Below are positions 1-5,326 of a stretch of DNA of 5,326 nt, piece by piece. The notes below the pieces were generated by a model. The model was not told the DNA's origin. It worked only from the letters and a program-made list of their open reading frames with translations, and made no database searches. The stretch is from JAYWAM01 sp043782425 (GTDB lineage: Bacteria > Pseudomonadota > Gammaproteobacteria > Burkholderiales > Usitatibacteraceae). The stretch spans positions 1 through 5,326 of the forward strand of contig JAYWAM010000202.1 in assembly GCA_043782425.1 (NCBI GenBank). Reading direction: 5' to 3'. How positions within the stretch are numbered: the first letter of the stretch is position 1; each line of letters opens with the position of its first letter. The position numbers were made by a program, and so were the translations under genes.

Positions 1-1
1 C

Positions 2-439
2 GTGCTCGATCTCAAGTTTTCGCACGAACACTATGCGTTGTACCGCCGCTATCAGCAGATGCGTCATCCCGGCGGCGGCATGGATCACGACTCGCGCGAG
101 CAGTATTCGCACTTTCTGTTGCAAAGCAATGTCACCAGCAAACTGGTGGAGTTCCGCGAGAACGGCTTTCTGCGCATGGTGAGCATAGTCGATGAATTGA
201 TTGACGGCTTATCGTCTGTGTACACCTTCTACGACCCCGAGCGCGCCAGCCTCAGCCTGGGCTGTTACAACATACTGTGGCAAATCGAGGAAGCCAAACG
301 CCGCGATCTGCCTTATGTGTACCTGGGCTACTGGATCAACGAAAGCCGCAAAATGAGTTACAAGATCAGCTTTCAACCTATGGAGGGCTTAGTGCGCGGC
401 GCGTGGATGCGCATCACCCCTCCCAAACCGCAGCCGTAA
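2..439 (+). CDS. bpt: Aspartate/glutamate leucyltransferase (Bpt, ATE1-family tRNA-protein transferase), 5'-truncated by the window edge
   Basis: This is the C-terminal 145 residues or so of a protein that begins upstream of the window; the first in-frame codon (GTG) is not its start. The family transfers leucine or a similar residue from charged tRNA to the N-terminus of proteins that begin with acidic residues, marking them for ClpS/ClpAP degradation in the cytoplasm. The visible part carries the conserved C-terminal family core: the SLGCYNILWQIEEA stretch, then YVYLGYWI, then SRKMSYKISFQPMEGL. Full-length bacterial members are roughly 240 residues, so about 60% is present. The frame ends with TAA at 437-439, 14 bp before pyrD, which suggests co-transcription. 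In betaproteobacteria aat commonly lies just upstream, which would be outside this window. The family assignment is secure. The exact amino acid transferred is inferred from the bacterial Bpt subfamily. Confidence 0.93.
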   Translation: MLDLKFSHEHYALYRRYQQMRHPGGGMDHDSREQYSHFLLQSNVTSKLVEFRENGFLRMVSIVDELIDGLSSVYTFYDPERASLSLGCYNILWQIEEAKRRDLPYVYLGYWINESRKMSYKISFQPMEGLVRGAWMRITPPKPQP

Positions 440-453
440 TTTCCCACCACTCG

Positions 454-1470
454 ATGCTCTATCCCATCGCCCGCACGGCGCTCTTCGCGCTCGACCCTGA
501 GCTTGCGCATAACGTCGCGCTCAAATCACTCAAGCGCATCGAAAGTCTGGGCCTTGCCGCACTGCTCGGTTGTAGAGTTTTTGCTCCGCGTGAAGTCATG
601 GGCCTCAAGTTCGACAATGCCGTCGGAGTCGCCGCAGGGCTCGATAAAAATGGTGAATACATCGACGCCCTGGCGGCGCTCGGCTTTGGCTTCATTGAAG
701 TGGGCACGGTGACGCCGCGCGCGCAGCCGGGCAATTCCAAACCGCGCATGTTCCGCCTCACCGAACACGAGGCGCTAATCAACCGCCTGGGTTTCAACAA
801 TCAAGGGCTTGAGGCTTTCGTGGCCAACGTGCAGCGCGCCAGATTCAAGGGCGTGCTGGGTCTGAACATCGGCAAGAACGCCGATACGCCGCTTGAAAAT
901 GCCGCGCAAGATTACCTCACCTGCCTGCGCGGCGTGTATTCTTTTGCCTCGTATGTCGCAATCAACATCTCATCGCCCAACACCGCCGGGCTGCGCGACT
1001 TGCAGGCCACAGAGCAACTCGACGCCCTGCTATCGGCCCTCAAGGCGGAACGTGTAAAGCTGGTGAAAAAGCACAAAAAAGTGGTGCCGCTGGTGCTCAA
1101 AATCGCGCCCGATCTCGACGCAGTCGCGCTCAAAAATATCGCACAGCTTTTGCTTGAGCACGGCATAGATGGCGTAATCGCCACCAACACCACCGTCATG
1201 CGCCAGTCGATTGCCGACCATCCGCTGGCCAAGGAAAGCGGCGGCCTGTCCGGCGGCCCGCTGTTCTCACCCTCAACGGAAATCCTGCGCCAACTCGCCA
1301 AGGCTTTGAAGGGCAACATTCCGATTATCGGTGTCGGCGGCATTCTTTCCGGCGCGGACGCCAAAGCTAAAATCGACGCCGGCGCCGCGCTGGTGCAGAT
1401 TTATACCGGCTTCATTTATCGCGGTCCAACACTCATCAGCGAATGCGCGTCCGCTTTGAAATTGCCTTGA
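454..1470 (+). CDS. pyrD: Dihydroorotate dehydrogenase (quinone), class 2
   Basis: PyrD oxidises dihydroorotate to orotate with FMN and passes electrons to membrane quinone, the fourth step of de novo pyrimidine synthesis. The protein has 338 residues, matching the usual class 2 length (about 336). The N-terminal amphipathic part (MLYPIARTALFALDPELAH, 1-19) is the membrane-associating segment typical of class 2. Then come AAGLDKNGE (60-68), GTVTPRAQPGN (84-94), NRLGFNNQG (110-118), LNIGKN (137-142) and NISSPNT (171-177, with S174 the expected catalytic base). The C-terminal half has KIAPDL (216-221), ATNTT (243-247), GGLSG (263-267), the FMN phosphate-binding GVGGI (293-297) and QIYTGFIYRGP (315-325). 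The ATG at 454 was chosen because it reproduces the family N-terminus. The frame is open back to an ATG at 277, but that part overlaps bpt and matches nothing. No clear Shine-Dalgarno sequence precedes 454, so translation may depend on bpt. The hairpin plus T tract at 1590-1623 probably ends the transcript. Confidence 0.97.
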   Translation: MLYPIARTALFALDPELAHNVALKSLKRIESLGLAALLGCRVFAPREVMGLKFDNAVGVAAGLDKNGEYIDALAALGFGFIEVGTVTPRAQPGNSKPRMFRLTEHEALINRLGFNNQGLEAFVANVQRARFKGVLGLNIGKNADTPLENAAQDYLTCLRGVYSFASYVAINISSPNTAGLRDLQATEQLDALLSALKAERVKLVKKHKKVVPLVLKIAPDLDAVALKNIAQLLLEHGIDGVIATNTTVMRQSIADHPLAKESGGLSGGPLFSPSTEILRQLAKALKGNIPIIGVGGILSGADAKAKIDAGAALVQIYTGFIYRGPTLISECASALKLP

Positions 1471-1577
1471 TACAGTCATGCAGCCACGCAGTCGCTTACT
1501 GAGAAATAAGAAATTTTTGCTACATTCTTTTCTCTCCTTTCTGCCCTGTTTTACAAAGTTCTTTTGCACTTTCCCCA

Positions 1578-1663
1578 CCCTCACCCCAACCCTCTCCCGC
1601 CCAAGCGGGAGAGGGAGTTTTTTCCCTCTCCCCCGGAAACGGGGGAGAGGGTTGGGGTGAGGG
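1578..1663. repeat. Interspersed palindromic repeat with 21-bp perfect terminal inverted arms and nested hairpins
   Basis: The arm at 1578-1598 is the exact reverse complement of 1643-1663 (21 of 21 bases). Inside, the 9-mer CCCTCTCCC or its complement GGGAGAGGG occurs four times, at 1590, 1607, 1624 and 1643, so the element can also fold as two separate hairpins. The first is an 11-bp stem (1590-1600 with 1605-1615) with loop CCAA. The second is a 12-bp stem (1624-1635 with 1640-1651) with a GAAA tetraloop. Related G/C-rich palindromes are widely dispersed between genes in proteobacterial genomes and give spurious proline-rich predicted peptides such as PHPNPLP in several frames, as here. 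No transposase gene is present and no target-site duplication was recognised at the edges. Whether this copy is mobile or structural is not decided by the sequence. Confidence 0.85.
1590..1623 (+). terminator. Putative intrinsic terminator of the bpt-pyrD transcript
   Basis: A perfect 11-bp G/C-rich stem (1590-1600 with 1605-1615, four-base loop CCAA) is followed after two bases by six T residues (1618-1623). This is the form of a Rho-independent terminator reading on the + strand. It lies 119 bp after the pyrD stop and is the left half of the palindromic repeat, so the terminator appears to be supplied by the repeat. It would separate pyrD from the RnfB-like gene. On the opposite strand the hairpins are not followed by a T run, so no bidirectional terminator is claimed. 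Confidence 0.6.
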
Positions 1664-1684
1664 GGTATCAATCGCAAGTTGCCA

Positions 1685-1690
1685 TACAAT
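1685..1690 (+). promoter_or_regulatory. Weak candidate -10 box for the RnfB-like gene
   Basis: TACAAT matches five of six bases of the sigma-70 -10 consensus and lies 26 bp before the ATG at 1717. No acceptable -35 box lies 16-18 bp upstream, since that stretch is the G-rich end of the palindrome. An alternative pair, TTGTCC (1691-1696), 17 bp, TATATG (1714-1719), overlaps the start codon. Some promoter is expected here because a terminator-like structure separates this gene from pyrD, but the sequence does not identify it firmly. Confidence 0.25.
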
Positions 1691-1716
1691 TTGTCCCCGT
1701 AATTTCTGACTGCTAT

Positions 1717-2286
1717 ATGTATATGCCCCTCGCCACGCAAATCGATGCGCTCCTTCCGCAAACGCAATGCACCAAGTGCGGCTACGACGGCTGCCGCCCT
1801 TATGCCGAGGCTATTGCAAGCGGCGCGGCAGACATCAATCAGTGCCCGCCCGGCGGCGATAGCGTGGTGGAAAAATTAGCGCAATTGCTCGCGCGCGAGA
1901 CTAAACCCCTCAATCCGCACAATGGCCTCTACCGTCCTCCAAGCGTAGCGCGCATTATTGAAGAAACCTGCATCGGCTGCGCACGTTGCCTCAAGGCGTG
2001 CCCGGTCGATGCGATTCTCGGCGCCAACAAATTCATGCACACAGTGATTGAAGCGCAATGCACCGGCTGTGAGCTGTGCCTGCCGGTCTGCCCGGTCGAT
2101 TGCATCGTCATGCAAGCAGCGCCTGCGTTGCCCGATGCAAACCATTCAAGACAGCGGCATGAATTCCACCTGTCGCGCATCGCGCGCGATAGGCGTGAGC
2201 GCGAAGCGGCGCTGGCGGCAAGCGAGGCGGCTGCATCTGGAAAGCAGGAGGGCAGCTTCAGTACACAAGTGCAAAAGCGCATTTAA
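1717..2286 (+). CDS. rnfB: RnfB/RsxB-like ferredoxin without a membrane anchor (electron transport complex subunit B)
   Basis: This iron-sulfur protein resembles subunit B of the Rnf/Rsx electron transport complex. From the ATG at 1717 it has 189 residues. It opens directly with the four-cysteine Fe-S domain (C18, C21, C26, C43, with CTKCGYDGC and CPPGG) and continues with two ferredoxin [4Fe-4S] motifs (C85, C88, C91, C95 and C115, C118, C121, C125, each ending CP). The membrane helix that starts enterobacterial RnfB is missing, so the product should be soluble. Similar short forms are known in betaproteobacteria. The last 40 or so residues are a charged helix (RIARDRREREAALAASE) and a disordered tail. 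The start could also be the ATG at 1723. The frame continues upstream to 1564, but that part translates the palindromic repeat and is not credible. No Shine-Dalgarno sequence is obvious. No other rnf gene is nearby, so partners and role are unknown; a general electron carrier is possible. Confidence 0.88.
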   Translation: MYMPLATQIDALLPQTQCTKCGYDGCRPYAEAIASGAADINQCPPGGDSVVEKLAQLLARETKPLNPHNGLYRPPSVARIIEETCIGCARCLKACPVDAILGANKFMHTVIEAQCTGCELCLPVCPVDCIVMQAAPALPDANHSRQRHEFHLSRIARDRREREAALAASEAAASGKQEGSFSTQVQKRI

Positions 2287-2323
2287 CGCAGGGGTTTAGC
2301 AACCGCACCATGTTCGCCAAAGA

Positions 2324-3148
2324 TCAATCCTTTGTTGCACAGTCACGCGACCATCCGCTGGCGCTGCGTTGAAACGATTCAGTGGTAAAGACGGTAAAAG
2401 CGCTCAGTTGCGGCGCCCAGGTAAAACGCTTGATGCTGATGTGCGGAGAATGTATCTGGATGACATTAAAAGAATTGGATTCCCCCCTGCTCCGGGTTGA
2501 AGTCGCCGTGCCTGCCTGCACGACGAGGGCGGCGTAGCCGCTGATTGCATAACGGGCAGCGGTGTTTCCCGCGTGACTGACATGCAGATGACCGGCAAGT
2601 AGCATGTCTGCGCCACAACTGGCGAACATTTTCATTGCCATCGGTGCGCGTCCGACAATCTCTGTATCAGCGTAGTCGGCGGGCAAATCAAACGGATGGT
2701 GCGTCACGATAACTTTAGTAATATGGGCGTCCAATGTGGAGAGCCGCGCCTGTACGCGGGCGATCTGGCTTTCATTGACGCGCCCGTCTTTGAAAGTTAG
2801 TGAGCGTGCAGAGTTGATACCCAGGATGGCAATTTCATCATCGACATAAAACGGTTCAAGATCACGCGTGATATAGCGCCGATATTTGTCGAGCGGTTGA
2901 ACAAAACGGTTAAAAAGATTATGCAACGGTATGTCATGATTACCAGGCACGACGATCTGTGGCATTGGCAGGGAATCCAGAAAGCGGCGCGCTTGCTTGA
3001 ACTGCTCGCTGCGCGCGCGTTGCGTCAGATCGCCGGAAACCACCACGACATCGGGCCTGTTCTGCGCAACCAGCTCGATTAAAGGTCCGATAAGCGCCTC
3101 ATCGACACGGCCAAAATGGAGATCAGAAAGGTGAACGAGCGTGCGCAT
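2324..3148 (-). CDS. Calcineurin-like metallophosphoesterase (CpdA-like fold)
   Basis: This predicted cytoplasmic dinuclear-metal phosphoesterase has 274 residues and a complete set of metallophosphoesterase motifs: D9-x-H11 (HLSDLHFG), GDLT (G39-D40), GNHD (69-72), the pair H150-H151 (THHPF) and GHLH (186-189). These supply the metal ligands and the catalytic histidine. No signal peptide or membrane helix is seen. The closest named type is the 3',5'-cyclic AMP phosphodiesterase CpdA group, but motifs alone do not fix the substrate, which could be a cyclic nucleotide, a phosphodiester or a lipid-derived phosphate. It is the last gene of the minus-strand operon, starting 12 bp after the lipid kinase stop. 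A purine-rich AAGAAG six bases before the ATG is a plausible ribosome binding site. Its stop is 37 bp from the convergent rnfB stop, with no convincing terminator hairpin between them. Confidence 0.9.
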   Translation of the reverse strand: MRTLVHLSDLHFGRVDEALIGPLIELVAQNRPDVVVVSGDLTQRARSEQFKQARRFLDSLPMPQIVVPGNHDIPLHNLFNRFVQPLDKYRRYITRDLEPFYVDDEIAILGINSARSLTFKDGRVNESQIARVQARLSTLDAHITKVIVTHHPFDLPADYADTEIVGRAPMAMKMFASCGADMLLAGHLHVSHAGNTAARYAISGYAALVVQAGTATSTRSRGESNSFNVIQIHSPHISIKRFTWAPQLSAFTVFTTESFQRSASGWSRDCATKD

Positions 3149-3160
3149 GATGTGCTTCTT

Positions 3161-4096
3161 TTACACCCCGTCCGGTTCCTGCATTTTTGGCGCGATAACG
3201 TGTAATGCACCGGGACGAACACGGTAGCGCAGCGGCGTGTCCATCACATTGACTTCGCCGTCAGTAGCAATATGCATATGCTGGCGCCGCACCTCGATCA
3301 GGATTTCTTGAGCGGTGAGAGCGTCGAAGTCTTTTGCCTGGCTTAATCTTCCGAACAGGGCGCGCAGAGCGAGCCGCAGCAACGCTAACCGTCCGGTACG
3401 CTGGGTCACATACAAACTCAACTGCCCGGCATTAAGACATTTGCGTTCACCGATATTGAAGCCCTCCATCTGGTATTCATTGTTACCGATGAAGACAAAA
3501 GGCGTGAGACGCGCGTGTTCTTTTCCATTGGCAGTGACGTGTACATTCAGAAACGGGTAATGGCGTAATAGCGTAAGGGTTGCCCACACAAAAGCAGTCC
3601 ACTTGCTGAGACCCAACCGCTTCCGCTGATTTTCCCGTTGTCTGACAAGGCTGGGGTAAATCCCCAGGCTGGAATTATTGAGAAAGATGCGACCGTTGAC
3701 TTCACCCACGTCAACCTTAATGGGATGTCCGGCAATGATCGTGTGCGCGGCCTCTTCCAGGCCTAGCGGAATATGCAGGTCTTTGGCAAAATGGTTAAGC
3801 GTTCCAAGTGGCAGAACGCCAAGCGCAATCTTCGTTCCGACTAGCGTTGACGCAACTGCATTGATCGTCCCGTCTCCGCCTCCGGCAACAATAATTGAAG
3901 GTTTTTCGGCAATGGCGCGGTTTGCTGTGTCGATGATCTCCGCGCCGTCTCGGGCAAGCGTGACCTGTACATCAAGTCCACCCGCTCGAAATATTTTAGT
4001 CAGCTTATCTACCCAGTCTTTTGTATAGCCCGCACCGGCAGAGGCGTTGATAATGACGGCAATGGGGGCAATGGGAGCAGGCATGGGTTCTCGCAT
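3161..4096 (-). CDS. Diacylglycerol kinase-family lipid kinase (DAGKc / YegS-like)
   Basis: This 311-residue protein belongs to the DAGK catalytic-domain family, which phosphorylates lipid hydroxyls such as that of diacylglycerol using ATP. The N-terminal nucleotide-binding domain shows IINASAGAG (15-23), the family signature GGGDGTINAVAS (72-83) and LPLGTLNHFAKDL (95-107). The C-terminal beta-rich domain includes NNSSLGIYP (140-148), IGNNEYQMEG (203-212) and the DGE motif (279-281) that carries a conserved catalytic acidic residue. There is no transmembrane helix, so it probably acts at the inner face of the membrane. The start at 4096 lies 3 bp after the stop of the upstream phosphatase gene, which suggests translational coupling. 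A second ATG four codons later (M5) is equally possible. The true lipid substrate is not determined. The adjacent lipid-phosphate phosphatase fits a phosphorylation and dephosphorylation pair, which is inference from context. Confidence 0.92.
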   Translation of the reverse strand: MREPMPAPIAPIAVIINASAGAGYTKDWVDKLTKIFRAGGLDVQVTLARDGAEIIDTANRAIAEKPSIIVAGGGDGTINAVASTLVGTKIALGVLPLGTLNHFAKDLHIPLGLEEAAHTIIAGHPIKVDVGEVNGRIFLNNSSLGIYPSLVRQRENQRKRLGLSKWTAFVWATLTLLRHYPFLNVHVTANGKEHARLTPFVFIGNNEYQMEGFNIGERKCLNAGQLSLYVTQRTGRLALLRLALRALFGRLSQAKDFDALTAQEILIEVRRQHMHIATDGEVNVMDTPLRYRVRPGALHVIAPKMQEPDGV

Positions 4097-4099
4097 GAG

Positions 4100-4798
4100 T
4101 CAGGGCGTGAGGCGCTGCACCGTCCGGCGCTGCCGCAACGTTTGGATGGCGGTAAGACATAGCGCGAGCCAGGCGACGCCTTCGGCGCCAGCGGCCAACA
4201 CATCGCTCAGATAGTGAACGCCTAAATAGATACGGCTAAACCCCACCAGAGCCACCAGCAGGATGGCTGCCGCGACGACAGAAACGCGCCAGCGCCACAT
4301 GCTTATATGTGCGACCAGGAATGCGGCCAACACGCCATAGAACAGCGTCGCTCCAGCAGTGTGTCCGCTGGGAAAACTGTAAGTGGTCAAGGTGAAGATA
4401 GGATCGATGAAGCCGGGGCGCACGCGCTGGAATGCTAGCTTCATAAGAACATTCAGGAGCATACCGCCGGGAACAGTCAGGATCACGGCAAGCAGCCAAT
4501 AGCGTTGTTGTCTCCATAACAGAAAAAGTCCGAACAGGAGCGCATAAATACTTATCGCCAGCATGCCATGCAGGTTGCTGATGATTAGCATGAATTGGGT
4601 AAGCCGGGGCGTCGAATGCGAGTGTAACCACGCGGCCAGTTGGGCATCAACGATAGTGAGCGGATCACCGGACACGACGTCTTCAGCAATCCCGCCGAAC
4701 AGCCAACTCGCGCCAATTAGCACCAGCGCGCCAAAGAATAAGGATAGGAAATTCAAGCGCACGAGTGAAAGTATCCTCGACGTAAGAGCCTCTGTCAA
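4100..4798 (-). CDS. PAP2-family membrane phosphatase (lipid phosphate / undecaprenyl-PP phosphatase type)
   Basis: This integral membrane acid phosphatase has 232 residues from the TTG at 4798. The three PAP2 motifs are intact: K120-x6-R127-P128 (KLAFQRVRP), PSGH at 143-146 (YSFPSGHT), and S188-R189 with H195 and D199 (SRIYLGVHYLSD). About six hydrophobic segments are visible, near 17-38, 69-95, 100-118, 148-165, 173-187 and 200-218. The active-site motifs fall between helices, as expected for an enzyme acting on phosphate groups at the membrane surface. The family hydrolyses phosphatidate, phosphatidylglycerophosphate or undecaprenyl pyrophosphate; which applies here is unknown. It is the first gene of the minus-strand operon. 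The start is uncertain: 4798 is a TTG with no good ribosome binding site, and a GTG at 4762 (residue 13) keeps all membrane segments. The stop is 3 bp from the kinase start. Confidence 0.9.
   Translation of the reverse strand: MTEALTSRILSLVRLNFLSLFFGALVLIGASWLFGGIAEDVVSGDPLTIVDAQLAAWLHSHSTPRLTQFMLIISNLHGMLAISIYALLFGLFLLWRQQRYWLLAVILTVPGGMLLNVLMKLAFQRVRPGFIDPIFTLTTYSFPSGHTAGATLFYGVLAAFLVAHISMWRWRVSVVAAAILLVALVGFSRIYLGVHYLSDVLAAGAEGVAWLALCLTAIQTLRQRRTVQRLTP
4770..4798 (-). promoter_or_regulatory. Candidate sigma-70 promoter overlapping the 5' end of the PAP2 gene
   Basis: Reading the minus strand, TTGACA (4798-4793, a perfect -35 box) is followed after exactly 17 bp by GATACT (4775-4770, four of six bases of the -10 consensus). 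Transcription would begin near 4763, right at the alternative GTG start at 4762. If real, the TTG at 4798 could not be the start codon, and the message would be leaderless or nearly so. A chance match inside coding sequence remains possible. Confidence 0.35.
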
Positions 4799-4825
4799 AC
4801 GCCAATTTTTATCTTCGAGTCCTTA

Positions 4826-4900
4826 CTCGCGCGCGATCAGCGCGAGCGCGAGACGGCGCTGATGGCAAGCGAAGTGAAGGGCAAGATGTATTTGTGTTGA
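4826..4900 (+). pseudogene. Remnant resembling the C-terminal tail of the RnfB-like protein
   Basis: Read from 4826, this stretch gives LARDQRERETALMASEVKGK and stops at TGA 4898-4900. Its first 16 codons (4826-4873) align without gaps to residues 155-170 of the RnfB-like protein (2179-2226): 12 of 16 residues and 39 of 48 bases are identical by hand count. There is no cysteine motif and no credible start upstream, and the frame runs into the 5' flank of the divergent PAP2 gene. It is best read as a leftover 3' end of an rnfB-like gene. Because the matching part is a charged, low-complexity helix, convergent similarity cannot be ruled out. Confidence 0.45.
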
Positions 4901-4984
4901 AATTAGCAGAACAAGAGTCCAGGGTTGATTTGGGCGGCTTCATACGCTAAGGTTGACGCCGTCCATATCATGGCCTAAAGCTCA

Positions 4985-5245
4985 ATGACCACCGCCCTCC
5001 TCATCATCGACGTTCAGCAAGCCCTTTGCTCTGGCGAGTACGAGGCCTTCGAATCCAGGCGGGTCATTGATCGTATCAACTTGGTGTCCCGCAAGGCACG
5101 AGCGGCTGGCGCGCCTGTGATCGTCATTCAACACGAATCGCAGGGTGGTCCGCTGGACTACGGCACAGCAGGCTGGAGACTGGCTGAGGAGCTTGAGACA
5201 CTGCCTTCCGACAAGTACATCCGAAAGCAGGCTCAGACGACCTGA
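4985..5245 (+). pseudogene. Truncated isochorismatase-family cysteine hydrolase (N-terminal half)
   Basis: The 86-residue product begins like a cysteine hydrolase of the isochorismatase family: TALLIIDVQQAL with the catalytic aspartate D9, AAGAPVIVIQHES (40-52) with its central beta strand, GWRLAEELE (63-71), and RK at 80-81 where K81 fits the catalytic lysine. Family members are usually about 175-190 residues. The second half, with the nucleophilic cysteine (normally in a G-x-x-T/S-x-x-C-V type motif), is missing because a TGA occurs at 5243-5245. Neither other + frame after about 5232 resumes recognisable family sequence, so a single frameshift does not explain it; a rearrangement or insertion is more likely. 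The ATG at 4985 gives the family N-terminus, but no good ribosome binding site precedes it. The product is probably inactive as a hydrolase. A short regulatory protein cannot be excluded but has no support. Confidence 0.75.
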
Positions 5246-5261
5246 TCTCGTGGATTTTGCG

Positions 5262-5326
5262 ATGACCTCTTTTTTCGCCGATGCCGATTTTCTACGTCAC
5301 TGTGCTGCGCCCCACTTCAAATACCA
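5262..5326 (+). CDS. Unidentified reading frame running off the window end
   Basis: From an ATG at 5262 the frame MTSFFADADFLRHCAAPHFKY stays open to the window edge, 21 full codons. It starts 16 bp after the stop of the truncated hydrolase and is in a different frame. A GTG at 5250 is an alternative start. No strong ribosome binding site is present and no family is recognised. It could be the start of a real gene, or sequence fused to the broken hydrolase by rearrangement. Confidence 0.2.
   Translation, partial: MTSFFADADFLRHCAAPHFKY

Noticed and set aside
277..453. Upstream start for pyrD overlapping bpt
   Set aside because: The extra 59 residues are bpt coding sequence in a different frame. 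The ATG at 454 reproduces the PyrD N-terminus and normal length.
1478..1660. 60-residue + strand reading frame ending in a proline/arginine-rich peptide
   Set aside because: Its C-terminal half is the translation of the palindromic repeat and the rest has no family features; such peptides are a known artefact of these repeats.
1564..1716. N-terminal extension of the RnfB-like protein by 51 residues
   Set aside because: The extension is the repeat read in another frame (PHPNPLP type). RnfB-like homology begins right after the ATG at 1717/1723, and the terminator-like hairpin lies inside the extension.
1273..1767. 164-residue minus-strand reading frame
   Set aside because: It is antisense to the pyrD 3' end and the repeat, with no recognisable domain.
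2287..2323. Possible bidirectional terminator between the convergent rnfB and phosphoesterase genes
   Set aside because: Only a 4-bp stem (GGTT with AACC) is visible and there is no T tract on either strand.
4236..4631. 131-residue minus-strand frame inside the PAP2 gene, and a + frame at 4563-4862
   Set aside because: Both overlap the well-supported PAP2 gene in other frames and show no domain; they are shadow frames.
4953..4981. Promoter-like pair TTGACG, 17 bp, TAAAGC before the truncated hydrolase
   Set aside because: The -10 match is only three of six bases and would place the transcript start on the start codon; this is too weak to call.
5225..5326. Single frameshift as the explanation for the short hydrolase
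   Set aside because: Both other + frames after 5232 were read (one gives SDDLISWILR then a stop, the other DLVDFAMTSFFADADF), and neither resembles the family's region after the catalytic lysine.

Overview
The window looks like a chromosomal segment from a betaproteobacterium. This rests on three things seen in the sequence. First, a Bpt-type leucyl/arginyl-tRNA-protein transferase sits directly before a class 2 dihydroorotate dehydrogenase (the aat-bpt-pyrD arrangement known in that class). Second, the RnfB-like ferredoxin is short and has no N-terminal membrane anchor. Third, there is a G/C-rich interspersed palindrome of a kind scattered through proteobacterial genomes. The genus cannot be fixed from the sequence alone.

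Layout. Positions 1-1470 (+) hold the 3' part of bpt followed 14 bp later by complete pyrD. Positions 1471-1716 are non-coding and contain the palindromic repeat, whose first hairpin plus a T6 tract looks like an intrinsic terminator for pyrD. Positions 1717-2286 (+) encode the RnfB-like protein with three predicted [4Fe-4S] sites. Positions 2324-4798 (-) are a tight three-gene operon convergent to rnfB, transcribed in the order PAP2-family phosphatase, diacylglycerol-kinase-family lipid kinase, calcineurin-like metallophosphoesterase, with gaps of 3 and 12 bp. Positions 4799-5326 are a gene-poor end. It holds a short stretch resembling the C-terminal tail of the RnfB protein, then the N-terminal half of an isochorismatase-family hydrolase that stops before its catalytic cysteine, then an unidentified reading frame that runs off the end.

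How the genes relate. bpt (N-degron tagging of proteins) and pyrD (pyrimidine synthesis) share transcription but not a pathway. The minus-strand operon is the coherent functional unit: a membrane phosphatase of lipid phosphates, a lipid kinase that would make such phosphates, and a soluble metal-dependent phosphoesterase of unknown substrate. No mobile-element gene, CRISPR array, tRNA or rRNA was seen. Nothing here is clearly a new system. The items most worth a second look are the rnfB-tail copy on the far side of the minus-strand operon, the double-hairpin repeat with two mutually exclusive folds, and the broken hydrolase next to that tail copy.
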